NCBI GenBank assembly: GCA_947493175.1
Contig: CANLQD010000004.1
Location: 434,001-498,000, forward strand
Source: an uncultured Flavobacteriaceae bacterium
GTDB taxonomy: Bacteria > Bacteroidota > Bacteroidia > Flavobacteriales > Flavobacteriaceae
Reading direction: 5' to 3'
DNA length: 64,000 nucleotides
Below are positions 34,665 to 43,039 of this stretch, in pieces. How positions within the stretch are numbered: position 1 is the stretch's first letter; each line of letters starts with the position of its first letter. The position numbers and the translations under genes are program-made. The notes under the pieces were generated by a model. That model ran no database searches, was not told where the DNA came from, and saw only the letters and a list, made by a program, of their open reading frames with translations.

Positions 34665-35705
34665 ATGCGAATAGCCCCTTTTGTTTTATTTCTTTTGATC
34701 CCGATGTTGGTTTTGGCGCAAAATCAGTTTCAGAAAAGTTTTTTGGATAAAACGCAGCCAGCAAGGGAAAATATGCGAATTGAACTGGCTGATTCCCAAA
34801 ACAACCATACGTTTTTACCCATATCGATTATCAAGGGAAAAAACGAAGGCCCCGTTTTTACGATAGTTGCTGGGGTTCACGGCTTTGAATATCCACCAAT
34901 CGTAGCCGTACAGGAACTAATGAAGGAAATAGATGTGGATATGTTGGCAGGGACCCTGATCATTATTCCTATTGCCAATACGGGTTCTTTTTATTCACGC
35001 ACGCCCTTTAGAAATCCGCAGGACAAGGTGAATTTGAATAATGCTTTTCCGGGTAAGCCAGATGGTTCGGTGACGGAAAAAATTGCGCATTTTATTACTA
35101 CAAATGTGATTCCTGTAAGCGATGTCTTTTTGGATGTCCATGGTGGCGATGCTTCGGAAGATCTACTCCCGTTTATATGTTACTATAACAATAAAGACTA
35201 TCCCGAGCAGACGAAGAAAGCAATGGAGCTATCAGAGGTTAGCGGGTTTGAATATGTAGTTTCCTATCCTTATACTTTAAAGGCAAGCGACCCTGCAAAA
35301 TACACCTTCAAACAGGCCTGTCAAGATGGTAAGATAGCGCTGAGTATCGAAAGTGGAAAAATGGGCAATGTACAAGAAGAAGCGGTCACCTTGATAAAAA
35401 ATGGCGTTTACAGTATACTCGATACCATGAAAATGTACCATAAAATAGTGGCACAACCCAATAAGAAACTAACGCGGCTTAACAGCCAAAGCTATATAGA
35501 TGCAACCGTAAAAGGCATATTCTATAGTGAATACAAAGCAGGGGATTCGGTAAAAAAAGGAGCTGTTGTTGGGTTTATTACGGATGAATTCGGTAATACC
35601 ATTTCGAGCTTTGAGGCACCTGTTTCCGGTGTCATCCTCTACAAAATAGCTACACCGCCCGTAAATGTCGATGATACCGTGATGTGCATTAGCTACTTTG
35701 AATGA
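34665..35705 (+). CDS. M14-family (aspartoacylase/succinylglutamate desuccinylase-like) zinc carboxypeptidase
   Basis: A 346-residue exported protein (signal peptide ends at VLAQ, about residue 19). Zinc ligands H72 and E75 in GVHGFEYP and H159 in DVHGGD are those of the M14/AstE-AspA fold; NNAFPGKPDG and ESGKMGNV follow the family pattern. The substrate is unknown (an N-acyl amino acid or peptide). It comes 91 bp after the second permease on the same strand and could be the last gene of that cluster, but there is no functional proof. It converges on the GH78 gene. Confidence 0.82.
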   Translation: MRIAPFVLFLLIPMLVLAQNQFQKSFLDKTQPARENMRIELADSQNNHTFLPISIIKGKNEGPVFTIVAGVHGFEYPPIVAVQELMKEIDVDMLAGTLIIIPIANTGSFYSRTPFRNPQDKVNLNNAFPGKPDGSVTEKIAHFITTNVIPVSDVFLDVHGGDASEDLLPFICYYNNKDYPEQTKKAMELSEVSGFEYVVSYPYTLKASDPAKYTFKQACQDGKIALSIESGKMGNVQEEAVTLIKNGVYSILDTMKMYHKIVAQPNKKLTRLNSQSYIDATVKGIFYSEYKAGDSVKKGAVVGFITDEFGNTISSFEAPVSGVILYKIATPPVNVDDTVMCISYFE

Positions 35706-35779
35706 ATTGAAACCCTGCGTGGTTTTTGAAGCGGAAAACAGCGCATTGATGCAATTAAAAGAGCTAGGTTCTTTAAGGG

Positions 35780-38092
35780 CTAATGCGCGGTAAGGGTATG
35801 GTCTCCTGCAAGTACTTCTATCCGATGGTATTGCGGCCCGGACTCATGGGTTATTTTTTTTCCGTCTTTCATAACAGAGCCATAGGTTGCTGGAATATAG
35901 ATGGTAGCGATGGTTTCCTTGGGAATTTTGACCGTCATCTCAAATGTTTCTTCTTGGAGAATGGTCACTTCGATGTTTCCCTTAATGGAAGGTACGATAG
36001 CGTGTACTTGCTTTAAAAAACCCAATTGGGGCCTTATCTGAAAAGTTTTGTATCCTGCCGAAGTAGGGGCGATTCCCGCCACATATTGCGATAGTAAGGT
36101 AAGTCCGCCTCCTGACCAGGCGTGGTTCGTAGTGCCACCGCCGTAGCCCTCGGCACCAATGCCCCAGCCTTCCCAAAGTGTCGAAGTATGCGGGTAGTTG
36201 ACCATGGTGCCGAACCGTTCTTTCATTCTCCTTAGGGCCAGATTGGGCGCTTCCATTTGGAACAAGGCCTCCAATACATATTTTTCCATATACGGGCTGG
36301 CGTGCTGTTCGGTCTCAAGTACCTGTAAGATATGTGGATACGTACTGGAATCTGCCAGGCCAGAGACCACCGCCAAGGCCTGCGAACGGTCGTCCGTTTT
36401 TCCCTTGTATTCCCGAGATCGGTATTCATGTCCTGTCCAAAAAAGCTGATTGAAGTCTTTTTTGAATTGATACATAGTGCTCTGAACAGAATCTGCGGTA
36501 GCTTTTTTGCCCAGAAGTCGCGACATCTGCTGATAGCTATCCAATGCCATGTAGTATTGTGTATTGAAAAGCAAGGGTAAATCTTTGTTTTCGCCCCAAT
36601 CGCCCCATGTCCAGCCACCTTCTCTTATATGTACGCTACCGTCTGGTTTCAATTTCCATAGAGACAGATAGTCACCAACAGATGGGTATACCTTGGAGAT
36701 AGTTTCGGTATCGCCCGTATGCCAGTAATAGTTCCAAAATCCGAAAAGACCTATACTCGATAGCATCTGTGTCGGCAATTCCTTGTCCCAGTTACCGGCC
36801 GGAATGGGGGAGAATAGAGTGCTATCGGGCCGCTGCCATGCCGTAAGTTCTAGGATGCCCTTCTTGGTAAGTGCATCAGAATCTCGGTCTAGGGCATAGA
36901 AGGCTTCTCCACTTTCGAGTACCACATCGCCCCACCATTGGGCCCGTTCGCGATCGGGACAGTCCATATAGGTGTCCCGCATAGTTACGTAGAGTGTACG
37001 TAGCGCTTTTTGCCACAGGCGATTGTAAAAGTCATCGTCACATTCAAAGTTTCCACTGAACTCGGTATGATATCCGGTCTCTCGATACTTCAGGTCAAGT
37101 ACGGTGATACCTTTCGGGATAACGTAATATACTTTTTCGCCATTGATCCAGCCTACCGATTCATAGGTCTGTTCTCCATTTGTGGTGATATATTCGCCCC
37201 GCATATTATAGGCCGAGCCTCCTCTATAGTGATCGGTAAGCATCGTAATTTGCTTCCCAGCGGTGCTTTTTACGTTAAGGTAAGGGGTTATATGCGCGTT
37301 GTAAGGCAACTCACAAACGATAGTATCACCAGTACTTGTAAAGGGAAATTGTATATGGTTCTCATAAGACCGTAATCCGTTATCTTTCCAAAAAGGAATG
37401 GGTCTTTTGATCAATTGGTGCCAGGGCGGTGAACCTCCTTTTCCTACGGTTTTGGCCGTTGGCCAATCGGTATCCACAAAATTGGGTAGTGTCCATTTCG
37501 GCAGGTCTTTTTGGGCATCAAAAACGATGTTGGATTCGGGGAGGCGCCAATTGGGTTGGGGGTCGCCACTTTCTGGAATGTACGCGGGATGCGGGATGGC
37601 CTTCCAAGAAGCATCGGTTTGAAGCTTCAGCTCATTTCCCTGAAACAGCTCTGCGATCAATCCGGCAGAACCGCTCGATTTGTGGCTCATTCCCTCTTTA
37701 CCAAAATACCAGACCAGTATGGCCAAGGTGTTATCTCCTTGGTTCAGCTTTCCGGATAGGTCCACTTCGTCAAAATAGGTATCTTTTGGGGTTGGGCCCC
37801 GTTTCAATCCACCCTCAAAAACAATACGCTCCCCGTTCAGATAGAGCCAGTATTTAGAGTCGACGGCCATACGAAGCAAAACGGTGTCCGAATTGTTTTT
37901 TATCTCGAAGCTTTTCCGAAAAGCTAGCCAAGCATTGTATTTTGGAAGGCTGTCTTGGGTGCTGATCCAATGGGCCGTCCAAGGAATGGCATCGATCGAT
38001 GCCATATGTGAAACCTCGACCTCCTGTGTTTTCTTTTGACAACCAATGAGGGATACTAGATACACAATGGTCAAAAGCCGTTTTAATCTCAT
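35780..38092 (-). CDS. GH78 alpha-L-rhamnosidase, lipoprotein
   Basis: A 770-residue GH78-type enzyme with lipobox SLIGC (Cys18), so probably lipid-anchored. N-terminal beta-sandwich domains precede an (alpha/alpha)6 barrel. The catalytic block is MDCPDRERAQWWGDV (376-390); in GH78 the general acid is an acidic residue in this DCPxRxE region (D377 to E382), followed by WWGD. A C-terminal beta-sheet domain follows (TIYIPATYG...). It would release L-rhamnose from oligosaccharides, in line with a rhamnose-containing substrate such as ulvan. Last gene of the first polysaccharide unit on the minus strand. Confidence 0.9.
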   Translation of the reverse strand: MRLKRLLTIVYLVSLIGCQKKTQEVEVSHMASIDAIPWTAHWISTQDSLPKYNAWLAFRKSFEIKNNSDTVLLRMAVDSKYWLYLNGERIVFEGGLKRGPTPKDTYFDEVDLSGKLNQGDNTLAILVWYFGKEGMSHKSSGSAGLIAELFQGNELKLQTDASWKAIPHPAYIPESGDPQPNWRLPESNIVFDAQKDLPKWTLPNFVDTDWPTAKTVGKGGSPPWHQLIKRPIPFWKDNGLRSYENHIQFPFTSTGDTIVCELPYNAHITPYLNVKSTAGKQITMLTDHYRGGSAYNMRGEYITTNGEQTYESVGWINGEKVYYVIPKGITVLDLKYRETGYHTEFSGNFECDDDFYNRLWQKALRTLYVTMRDTYMDCPDRERAQWWGDVVLESGEAFYALDRDSDALTKKGILELTAWQRPDSTLFSPIPAGNWDKELPTQMLSSIGLFGFWNYYWHTGDTETISKVYPSVGDYLSLWKLKPDGSVHIREGGWTWGDWGENKDLPLLFNTQYYMALDSYQQMSRLLGKKATADSVQSTMYQFKKDFNQLFWTGHEYRSREYKGKTDDRSQALAVVSGLADSSTYPHILQVLETEQHASPYMEKYVLEALFQMEAPNLALRRMKERFGTMVNYPHTSTLWEGWGIGAEGYGGGTTNHAWSGGGLTLLSQYVAGIAPTSAGYKTFQIRPQLGFLKQVHAIVPSIKGNIEVTILQEETFEMTVKIPKETIATIYIPATYGSVMKDGKKITHESGPQYHRIEVLAGDHTLTAH

Positions 38093-38177
38093 ACCAATAC
38101 TATTTTATAATGTTTCGTTCAGTCAAGTAATCTGCATTCAAATAGTATCGGCCCGAGGTCGTGCTCTTTTCGAACGA

Positions 38178-39590
38178 CTATTCAGCAGCTTTTTTAAATT
38201 CAACAAGTTTTTTCTTTAACGCTGTCTCGAGCTTTGCGGCTTCCGGTCGCTCGATTAGATTATTAATTTCAAGTGAATCCGTTTCTAGATCATAGAGCTC
38301 TTCATAAACGATGTCGGTTGTGTCCCGGTTCATGAAATATTTCATATACTTCTTATTTCCGGCAACGACTCCCTCGGTACTGGGAATATAGTATCGGTCC
38401 GAGGATTGCCATAAGTGTTCATAAAAAAAAGAATCGCGCCATTCCATTTTCGGTTCTAGTATCAATTGGGTCAAATCGGTTCCCTGCATGGTCTCAGGTG
38501 GTGTAATCCCCGCAAAGGATACCAAGGTAGGAGCCACATCGATATTCAATACTTTTTGATCAATAGTTATTCCTTTTATTGCTTCGGGTCTTGGGTCATA
38601 GATGATCATTGGTACCCGAATCGATGGTTCGCTACCATACCACTTTCCGGCAAAACCGTATTCACCAAGATAAAAACCATTGTCACTGGTGAATACGATG
38701 ATCGTATTTTTATCGGCACCGGTCTCTTTTAAGGTCTCCAAAATTTGACCGACGACTACATCTACCCCGTGAATTAAACGATAGTAGTCCTTAATGGACT
38801 TCTGTTGCATTTCGGGTGTTTTGAAACGTTGTTCCCATCGATTTCTTGCCACATTATTTTTTGTAAACTCCTTGGGAAAAGAGTCGTAATAGGTTTCGGC
38901 CGATACCATGGGTACAGGTATCGTATCGTTGGCATATTCGTTTTCGTAGGTCTTGTCATACAGAAAGAATCCCGGACCGTAACTTTCGTCCACATGAGGC
39001 GCCTTAAAGCTGACCGAAAGGCAAAAAGGTGTTTGGCTCCCTTGCTGGTCGCTGATAAAGGTTATGGCCTGTTTTCCCATTTTCTGGGTCAGGTGTAGCG
39101 AATCACCGTTTTCATCGACTGCTTTGAATGTACCCTGCCCGGGAAAACCTTTCCAATAATCGAATGCGGCTTCAGGCATTTGATTTCCAACGCCATATTT
39201 GCCGATAAAGCCTACCGTGTAGCCGGCTTTTTTCAGCAACATGGGGTAGGTAAGGGCAAACTGTTCTTTTGATAGATTTTTTTGAAACCCCCAGATGCCG
39301 TGTCTGCGGGCATATTGCCCAGTTAGGATACTGGCGCGACTAACGGCACAGATAGAGGTGGTTACATACGCATTAGAAAAATAAACCCCATTTTCGGCCA
39401 GGAAATCCATATGGGGCGTTTTGAGGATGGTGTTTCCGGCATAACCGAGCGCATTCCACCGTTGGTCATCGGTTAATAAGAACAGGATATTGGGCGGCTT
39501 GTTTTCATTCGTTTGTTTGTCGACCGGAGCATTTTCTTCCTTGCATCCAATAGTAATCAATAACAGACCGAGTAGTAAAAAATATCGCAT
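38178..39590 (-). CDS. S1-type sulfatase, lipoprotein
   Basis: A 470-residue type I sulfatase with lipobox ITIGC (Cys16). Metal site: D41 and D42 in LLTDDQRWNA. Formylglycine motif CAVSRASILTG (Cys81, Arg85): the Cys is converted by a maturation enzyme to formylglycine; the third position is V rather than the usual P or A. Further conserved blocks: GFIGKYG and TIIVFTSDNGFYLGEYG (with the Asp-Asn metal ligands) and AGKWYGSEPSIRVPM. It would hydrolyse a sulfate ester of the polymer in the periplasm or at the surface. It is 85 bp from GH78. Confidence 0.92.
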   Translation of the reverse strand: MRYFLLLGLLLITIGCKEENAPVDKQTNENKPPNILFLLTDDQRWNALGYAGNTILKTPHMDFLAENGVYFSNAYVTTSICAVSRASILTGQYARRHGIWGFQKNLSKEQFALTYPMLLKKAGYTVGFIGKYGVGNQMPEAAFDYWKGFPGQGTFKAVDENGDSLHLTQKMGKQAITFISDQQGSQTPFCLSVSFKAPHVDESYGPGFFLYDKTYENEYANDTIPVPMVSAETYYDSFPKEFTKNNVARNRWEQRFKTPEMQQKSIKDYYRLIHGVDVVVGQILETLKETGADKNTIIVFTSDNGFYLGEYGFAGKWYGSEPSIRVPMIIYDPRPEAIKGITIDQKVLNIDVAPTLVSFAGITPPETMQGTDLTQLILEPKMEWRDSFFYEHLWQSSDRYYIPSTEGVVAGNKKYMKYFMNRDTTDIVYEELYDLETDSLEINNLIERPEAAKLETALKKKLVEFKKAAE

Positions 39591-39691
39591 GGTTTTTAGG
39601 TTTAATAAGGAAAAAAGCGGTACAACCCAAGATACGGATTATACCGCCAAACTAACCAAACTAAACTAACTCAAATTAACTCATTTTATGA

Positions 39692-39717
39692 AGGGGCGGT
39701 GTTTAAATACCGCCCCT
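39692..39717 (-). terminator. Strong hairpin after the PKD protein gene
   Basis: AGGGGCGGT (39692-39700) and ACCGCCCCT (39709-39717) form a perfect 9-bp GC-rich stem with an 8-base loop, 15 bp after the PKD gene stop. On the minus strand it is not followed by a strong T-run, so it may be a partial terminator or mRNA-stabilising hairpin between the susCD-PKD part and the sulfatase. Confidence 0.6.
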
Positions 39718-39732
39718 AATTCTGTTCATTTC

Positions 39733-41523
39733 CTAATAGTTTGCAGGTGTAACATCCACAAAGCGATACCCCAAGTAGATATCATCGATTTTGGCGGTAG
39801 TGGCACCTCCGCTAAATTTAAAACCGATTCCCTGCCAGCCACCGTTCAGTTCAGGGGCGGTAAACGATACTGCCTCTGTTCCGTCTGCGGGTTCGATACC
39901 CGGGGTAGGATTGACAAACACCCGAACCAGATCTGGGTCGGCGGTTCCATTGGTCTCGATTTTAGCTGCCAACCACAGCGGACCATCCTCTACCGACACT
40001 TCAGTGGCGTCTACATTATTAAAAGGCCCAAAGGTCATGATACCGAGAGGCGCCCCTGGGGTAATGGTTTTACCGATACCCAAAAATTGGCCATTGGGTC
40101 CACCCCCGCCAAAGTCTTCCGCATCATTATCGACCAGCATAACAATCAATTCACCCGTGTCATCGGTTGCACCATTAAATTCGGCTTGAAAAGCAAACCA
40201 GTATGTGCGTCCATTATCCAAATAGGCTTCTGATAATCCCCGTTTGTAGCGGGAAGCACCAACACTTGCATCCAGCAATAGGGAATTTCCTGTGGTTTCT
40301 ACGGAAAGCGTGCTATTTTCAATTCCTCCTGGAACCACGTTTACGTCACCCCCGGATAATTTAGCCCAAGGACCTGTCCATCCGTCTCCGGAGGTGCCTT
40401 GTCCCTCGACGGTAGCATCAGCGGTATAACTGTCGAACGATTCAAAGACAGCGGGCGGAAGGTCTACATAATTTAGAGGGGTAACATCCCCAAAAGAATT
40501 CCCTACGTAGATGTCATCAATTTGTACCGAGGAAGCATTTCCTCCGGCATATTTGAAACCGACCCCTTGCCAGCCTCCACTCAGTTCAGGGGCCGCAAAG
40601 GTAACGACCTCGGTTCCTTCCGCAGGTTCGGTACCTGGGGTAGGGTTCACATACAATCGAACGGTATCGGGATCTTCGGTTCCATTGGTCTCGATCTTGG
40701 CAACCAGCCATAAAGGACCATCGGCCGTTACGTCTGTTGCCTCTACGTTGTTAAAAGGTCCAAAGGTCATGATCCCCAAGGCACCGGGTGTAATTGTTTT
40801 ACCGATACCCAAAAATTGACCATCGCCTCCGCCTGCGGCAAAACTTTCCCCACCATTATCGACCAACATGATCTGTACTTCACCTCCGTCAAGATCCGTA
40901 TTGGTAAACGCTGCATGAAAAGCAAACCAGTATGTATTTCCATTATCCAAATAGGGTGTGGCAAAATTACGCTTGTAGCGTGTGTTTGTGCCACTTGCAT
41001 CCAGTAAGAGCGAATTTCCCGAGGTGACCGCTGCAATCGTATTATTGACAATACCGTTGGAAATAATAGTTACATCATCCCCTGTCAATTTGGTCCATGG
41101 TCCTGCCCATCCTTCCGTAGCAGCGCCTTGACCCTCTAAGGTGGCATCGGCGGTGTAGCTATCGAATGATTCAAAAACCACCGGGGGTAGCGGTTCTTCG
41201 GGTTCAACGACCGTAACCGACCTTTCGAATTGGTTTTCTCCCGAACTATTGGTAGCGGTTAAAACAACCGTATAAGTGCCCCCTTCCTGATAGGTATGGG
41301 TCGGGCTTACTTCGGTAGACATTTGCCCATCACCAAAATCCCAGTTGTAACTATCAGGAGCATCTACCGATGCATTTTTAAAGGTTACGGCCAGGTCGGC
41401 CACATCGAACGTAAATAATGAATATGGCGCATCCATCATTGGATCATCCTCCTTGCATCCTATTAGGATAGCGGTCGCTATGATAGCGAAGAGGATCAGT
41501 GTTGTATTAAATTTAATCTTCAT
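39733..41523 (-). CDS. PKD-domain lipoprotein with tandem duplicated domain, probable surface glycan-binding protein
   Basis: A 596-residue lipoprotein (lipobox ILIGC, Cys23). A PKD domain (about 36-107, YNWDFGDGQ) is followed by two copies of a ~241-residue domain (113-355 and 356-596), each starting VFESFDSYTADAT and ending in DVTP.NY. Each copy has a beta-sandwich look and repeated motifs GQFLGIGKTITPG and GIMTFGPFNNV. No catalytic residue is evident. Located right after susD, it is in the position of a surface glycan-binding protein (SGBP). Acidic/aromatic surface patches (YWFAF) would suit binding of an anionic polymer. Confidence 0.78.
   Translation of the reverse strand: MKIKFNTTLILFAIIATAILIGCKEDDPMMDAPYSLFTFDVADLAVTFKNASVDAPDSYNWDFGDGQMSTEVSPTHTYQEGGTYTVVLTATNSSGENQFERSVTVVEPEEPLPPVVFESFDSYTADATLEGQGAATEGWAGPWTKLTGDDVTIISNGIVNNTIAAVTSGNSLLLDASGTNTRYKRNFATPYLDNGNTYWFAFHAAFTNTDLDGGEVQIMLVDNGGESFAAGGGDGQFLGIGKTITPGALGIMTFGPFNNVEATDVTADGPLWLVAKIETNGTEDPDTVRLYVNPTPGTEPAEGTEVVTFAAPELSGGWQGVGFKYAGGNASSVQIDDIYVGNSFGDVTPLNYVDLPPAVFESFDSYTADATVEGQGTSGDGWTGPWAKLSGGDVNVVPGGIENSTLSVETTGNSLLLDASVGASRYKRGLSEAYLDNGRTYWFAFQAEFNGATDDTGELIVMLVDNDAEDFGGGGPNGQFLGIGKTITPGAPLGIMTFGPFNNVDATEVSVEDGPLWLAAKIETNGTADPDLVRVFVNPTPGIEPADGTEAVSFTAPELNGGWQGIGFKFSGGATTAKIDDIYLGYRFVDVTPANY
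39736..40458 (-). repeat. Tandem domain repeat, unit B
   Basis: The downstream unit (about 723 bp) of the repeated domain in the PKD lipoprotein. The protein copies are clearly related over their whole length, and long near-identical DNA segments occur around the PFNNV and GQG blocks. Confidence 0.8.
40459..41187 (-). repeat. Tandem domain repeat, unit A
   Basis: The upstream unit (about 729 bp) of the same repeat. It differs from unit B by scattered substitutions and one or two short indels, so the duplication is not brand new. Confidence 0.8.
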
Positions 41524-41575
41524 ATCGCAGTGTTTTGTATCTAGTTAATACGCATGGTTCGGCAAATAAGATGCA

Positions 41576-43027
41576 CTACCAGCCTTCATTTTGGGTAAAA
41601 CCAAATTCTTCTACCTGGCCAAGGGGAATGCCCAGTAATGTTCTTATGTTCGTATACGCTTCAGCGGGAACGGTACTTTTTTGGGCTTTCTGCGCCACGC
41701 CGTGCGCCGTCATGGTGGCTACGGCTTCCCCGGTACGCAATAAATCGAACCAACGGTGGTTTTCAAACGCTAATTCCCTACGCCGTTCGTCCGCAATGGT
41801 CTGTTCCAGATTAGCCTGCTCTGCGGCTGAAAGTGTGCCGTTTTCCAACGATCTTCCGCGTACCTGTTCCAATAAGGGTATTGGGTCGCCGCCACCGGCT
41901 TCATGGTAGCATTCGGCCAACATCAATAGGGCGTCCGCATAGCGGAACATGGGAAAGTTGACGTCTTGTGCATTATTCCCTAGGTCCTCGAAGCCAAAAT
42001 TGAATTTGCTCATCCAAGGCTCGTTGGTGACGCCATCGTCGTAAAAGGAGATGTTGTGCAGAAAGCGCGCGTCGGTGGGGTCGTAAAGATCGATCAGGTT
42101 CTGGGTGGGTTGGTTTTGCCCTCCCCGGGAACTGGCAGGACCATTCTCCCCTAAAATATCAAGGTTGCTGTTAAAGGGTACAAAACGTGTTAGTAGATCG
42201 GATCCTTGACCCAGTTCGAAGGAGTATTGTATTTCAAATACCAACTCATTGTTGTTCTTGTTTTCCGGATCAAAAATATTCGCATACTCGGCCTGCAGGG
42301 AATAGCCCTGCATTTGTTCCAATAAGTCTCTGGCCGTTCCGAATTCTTGTAAGACCATGTGCATTTTTGCCTTCAACATTAGGGCCGCACCTCTGGTAGC
42401 CCTTCCCGAAGCCGTGGCCTCTTTGGTCGGAAGCACGGCGATAGCAGTATCCATATCGTCCAATATTTTGGCGTATACCTCTGCAATAGGAGTCCTTTTC
42501 AAAAACTCGTCGGACAAGATTTCGTCAGGAGTGTTTCCAGCAGTGAGCACCAAGGGAACGTCCCCGTACAGCTGTACTAGATTAAAATAGAACCAACTCC
42601 TAAGAAAAAGGATTTCGCCCCGCCGAATTTCGGGCTCATCGGTATCGGTAAATGTTATTCGATCAATATTTGCCAGGGCAAAATTGGCCCGGGAGATACC
42701 GGAATAGGCGGAATTCCAGTAGTTACCGATGTTGGTATTGGAGGAGAGCAGCAAAAAGTTGTCCACCTCTTCATTGGGGATTCCCCCGCGATCGTTCGGG
42801 TTGTACTGAAAGGAGCTGTTGTCCGATCGGTTCTCCCCAAAACGCCAATGGGCACCGTTCATAAGTCCCCTATTGGTATTGTAAATGGCGGTTACCGCCT
42901 CGTTAAACTGATTTTGATTTTGGAAAAAACCTTGAGGAGTGATAGTGGTTTCTGGAGTATTGTCCAAAAAGTCTTCGCAACCGAGCAATCCGAATATCAG
43001 TATGCTAAAAAATATCTTACTTTTCAT
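41576..43027 (-). CDS. SusD/RagB-family nutrient-binding lipoprotein (first pair)
   Basis: A 483-residue SusD-like protein with lipobox GLLGC (Cys17) and the usual mature start EDFLDNTPET. The SusD fold is evident from TPR-like helices such as RGEILFLRSWFYFNLVQLYGDVPLV and the C-terminal domain block DERRRELAFENHRWFDLLRTG. It binds glycan at the cell surface and closes over the SusC barrel next to it. It is 12 bp downstream of susC. Confidence 0.95.
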   Translation of the reverse strand: MKSKIFFSILIFGLLGCEDFLDNTPETTITPQGFFQNQNQFNEAVTAIYNTNRGLMNGAHWRFGENRSDNSSFQYNPNDRGGIPNEEVDNFLLLSSNTNIGNYWNSAYSGISRANFALANIDRITFTDTDEPEIRRGEILFLRSWFYFNLVQLYGDVPLVLTAGNTPDEILSDEFLKRTPIAEVYAKILDDMDTAIAVLPTKEATASGRATRGAALMLKAKMHMVLQEFGTARDLLEQMQGYSLQAEYANIFDPENKNNNELVFEIQYSFELGQGSDLLTRFVPFNSNLDILGENGPASSRGGQNQPTQNLIDLYDPTDARFLHNISFYDDGVTNEPWMSKFNFGFEDLGNNAQDVNFPMFRYADALLMLAECYHEAGGGDPIPLLEQVRGRSLENGTLSAAEQANLEQTIADERRRELAFENHRWFDLLRTGEAVATMTAHGVAQKAQKSTVPAEAYTNIRTLLGIPLGQVEEFGFTQNEGW

Positions 43028-43039
43028 GATCTTAAAATT

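Noticed and set aside
36232..36618. Frames antisense to or overlapping GH78
   Set aside because: Shadows of the GH78 coding frame; no signal or domain.
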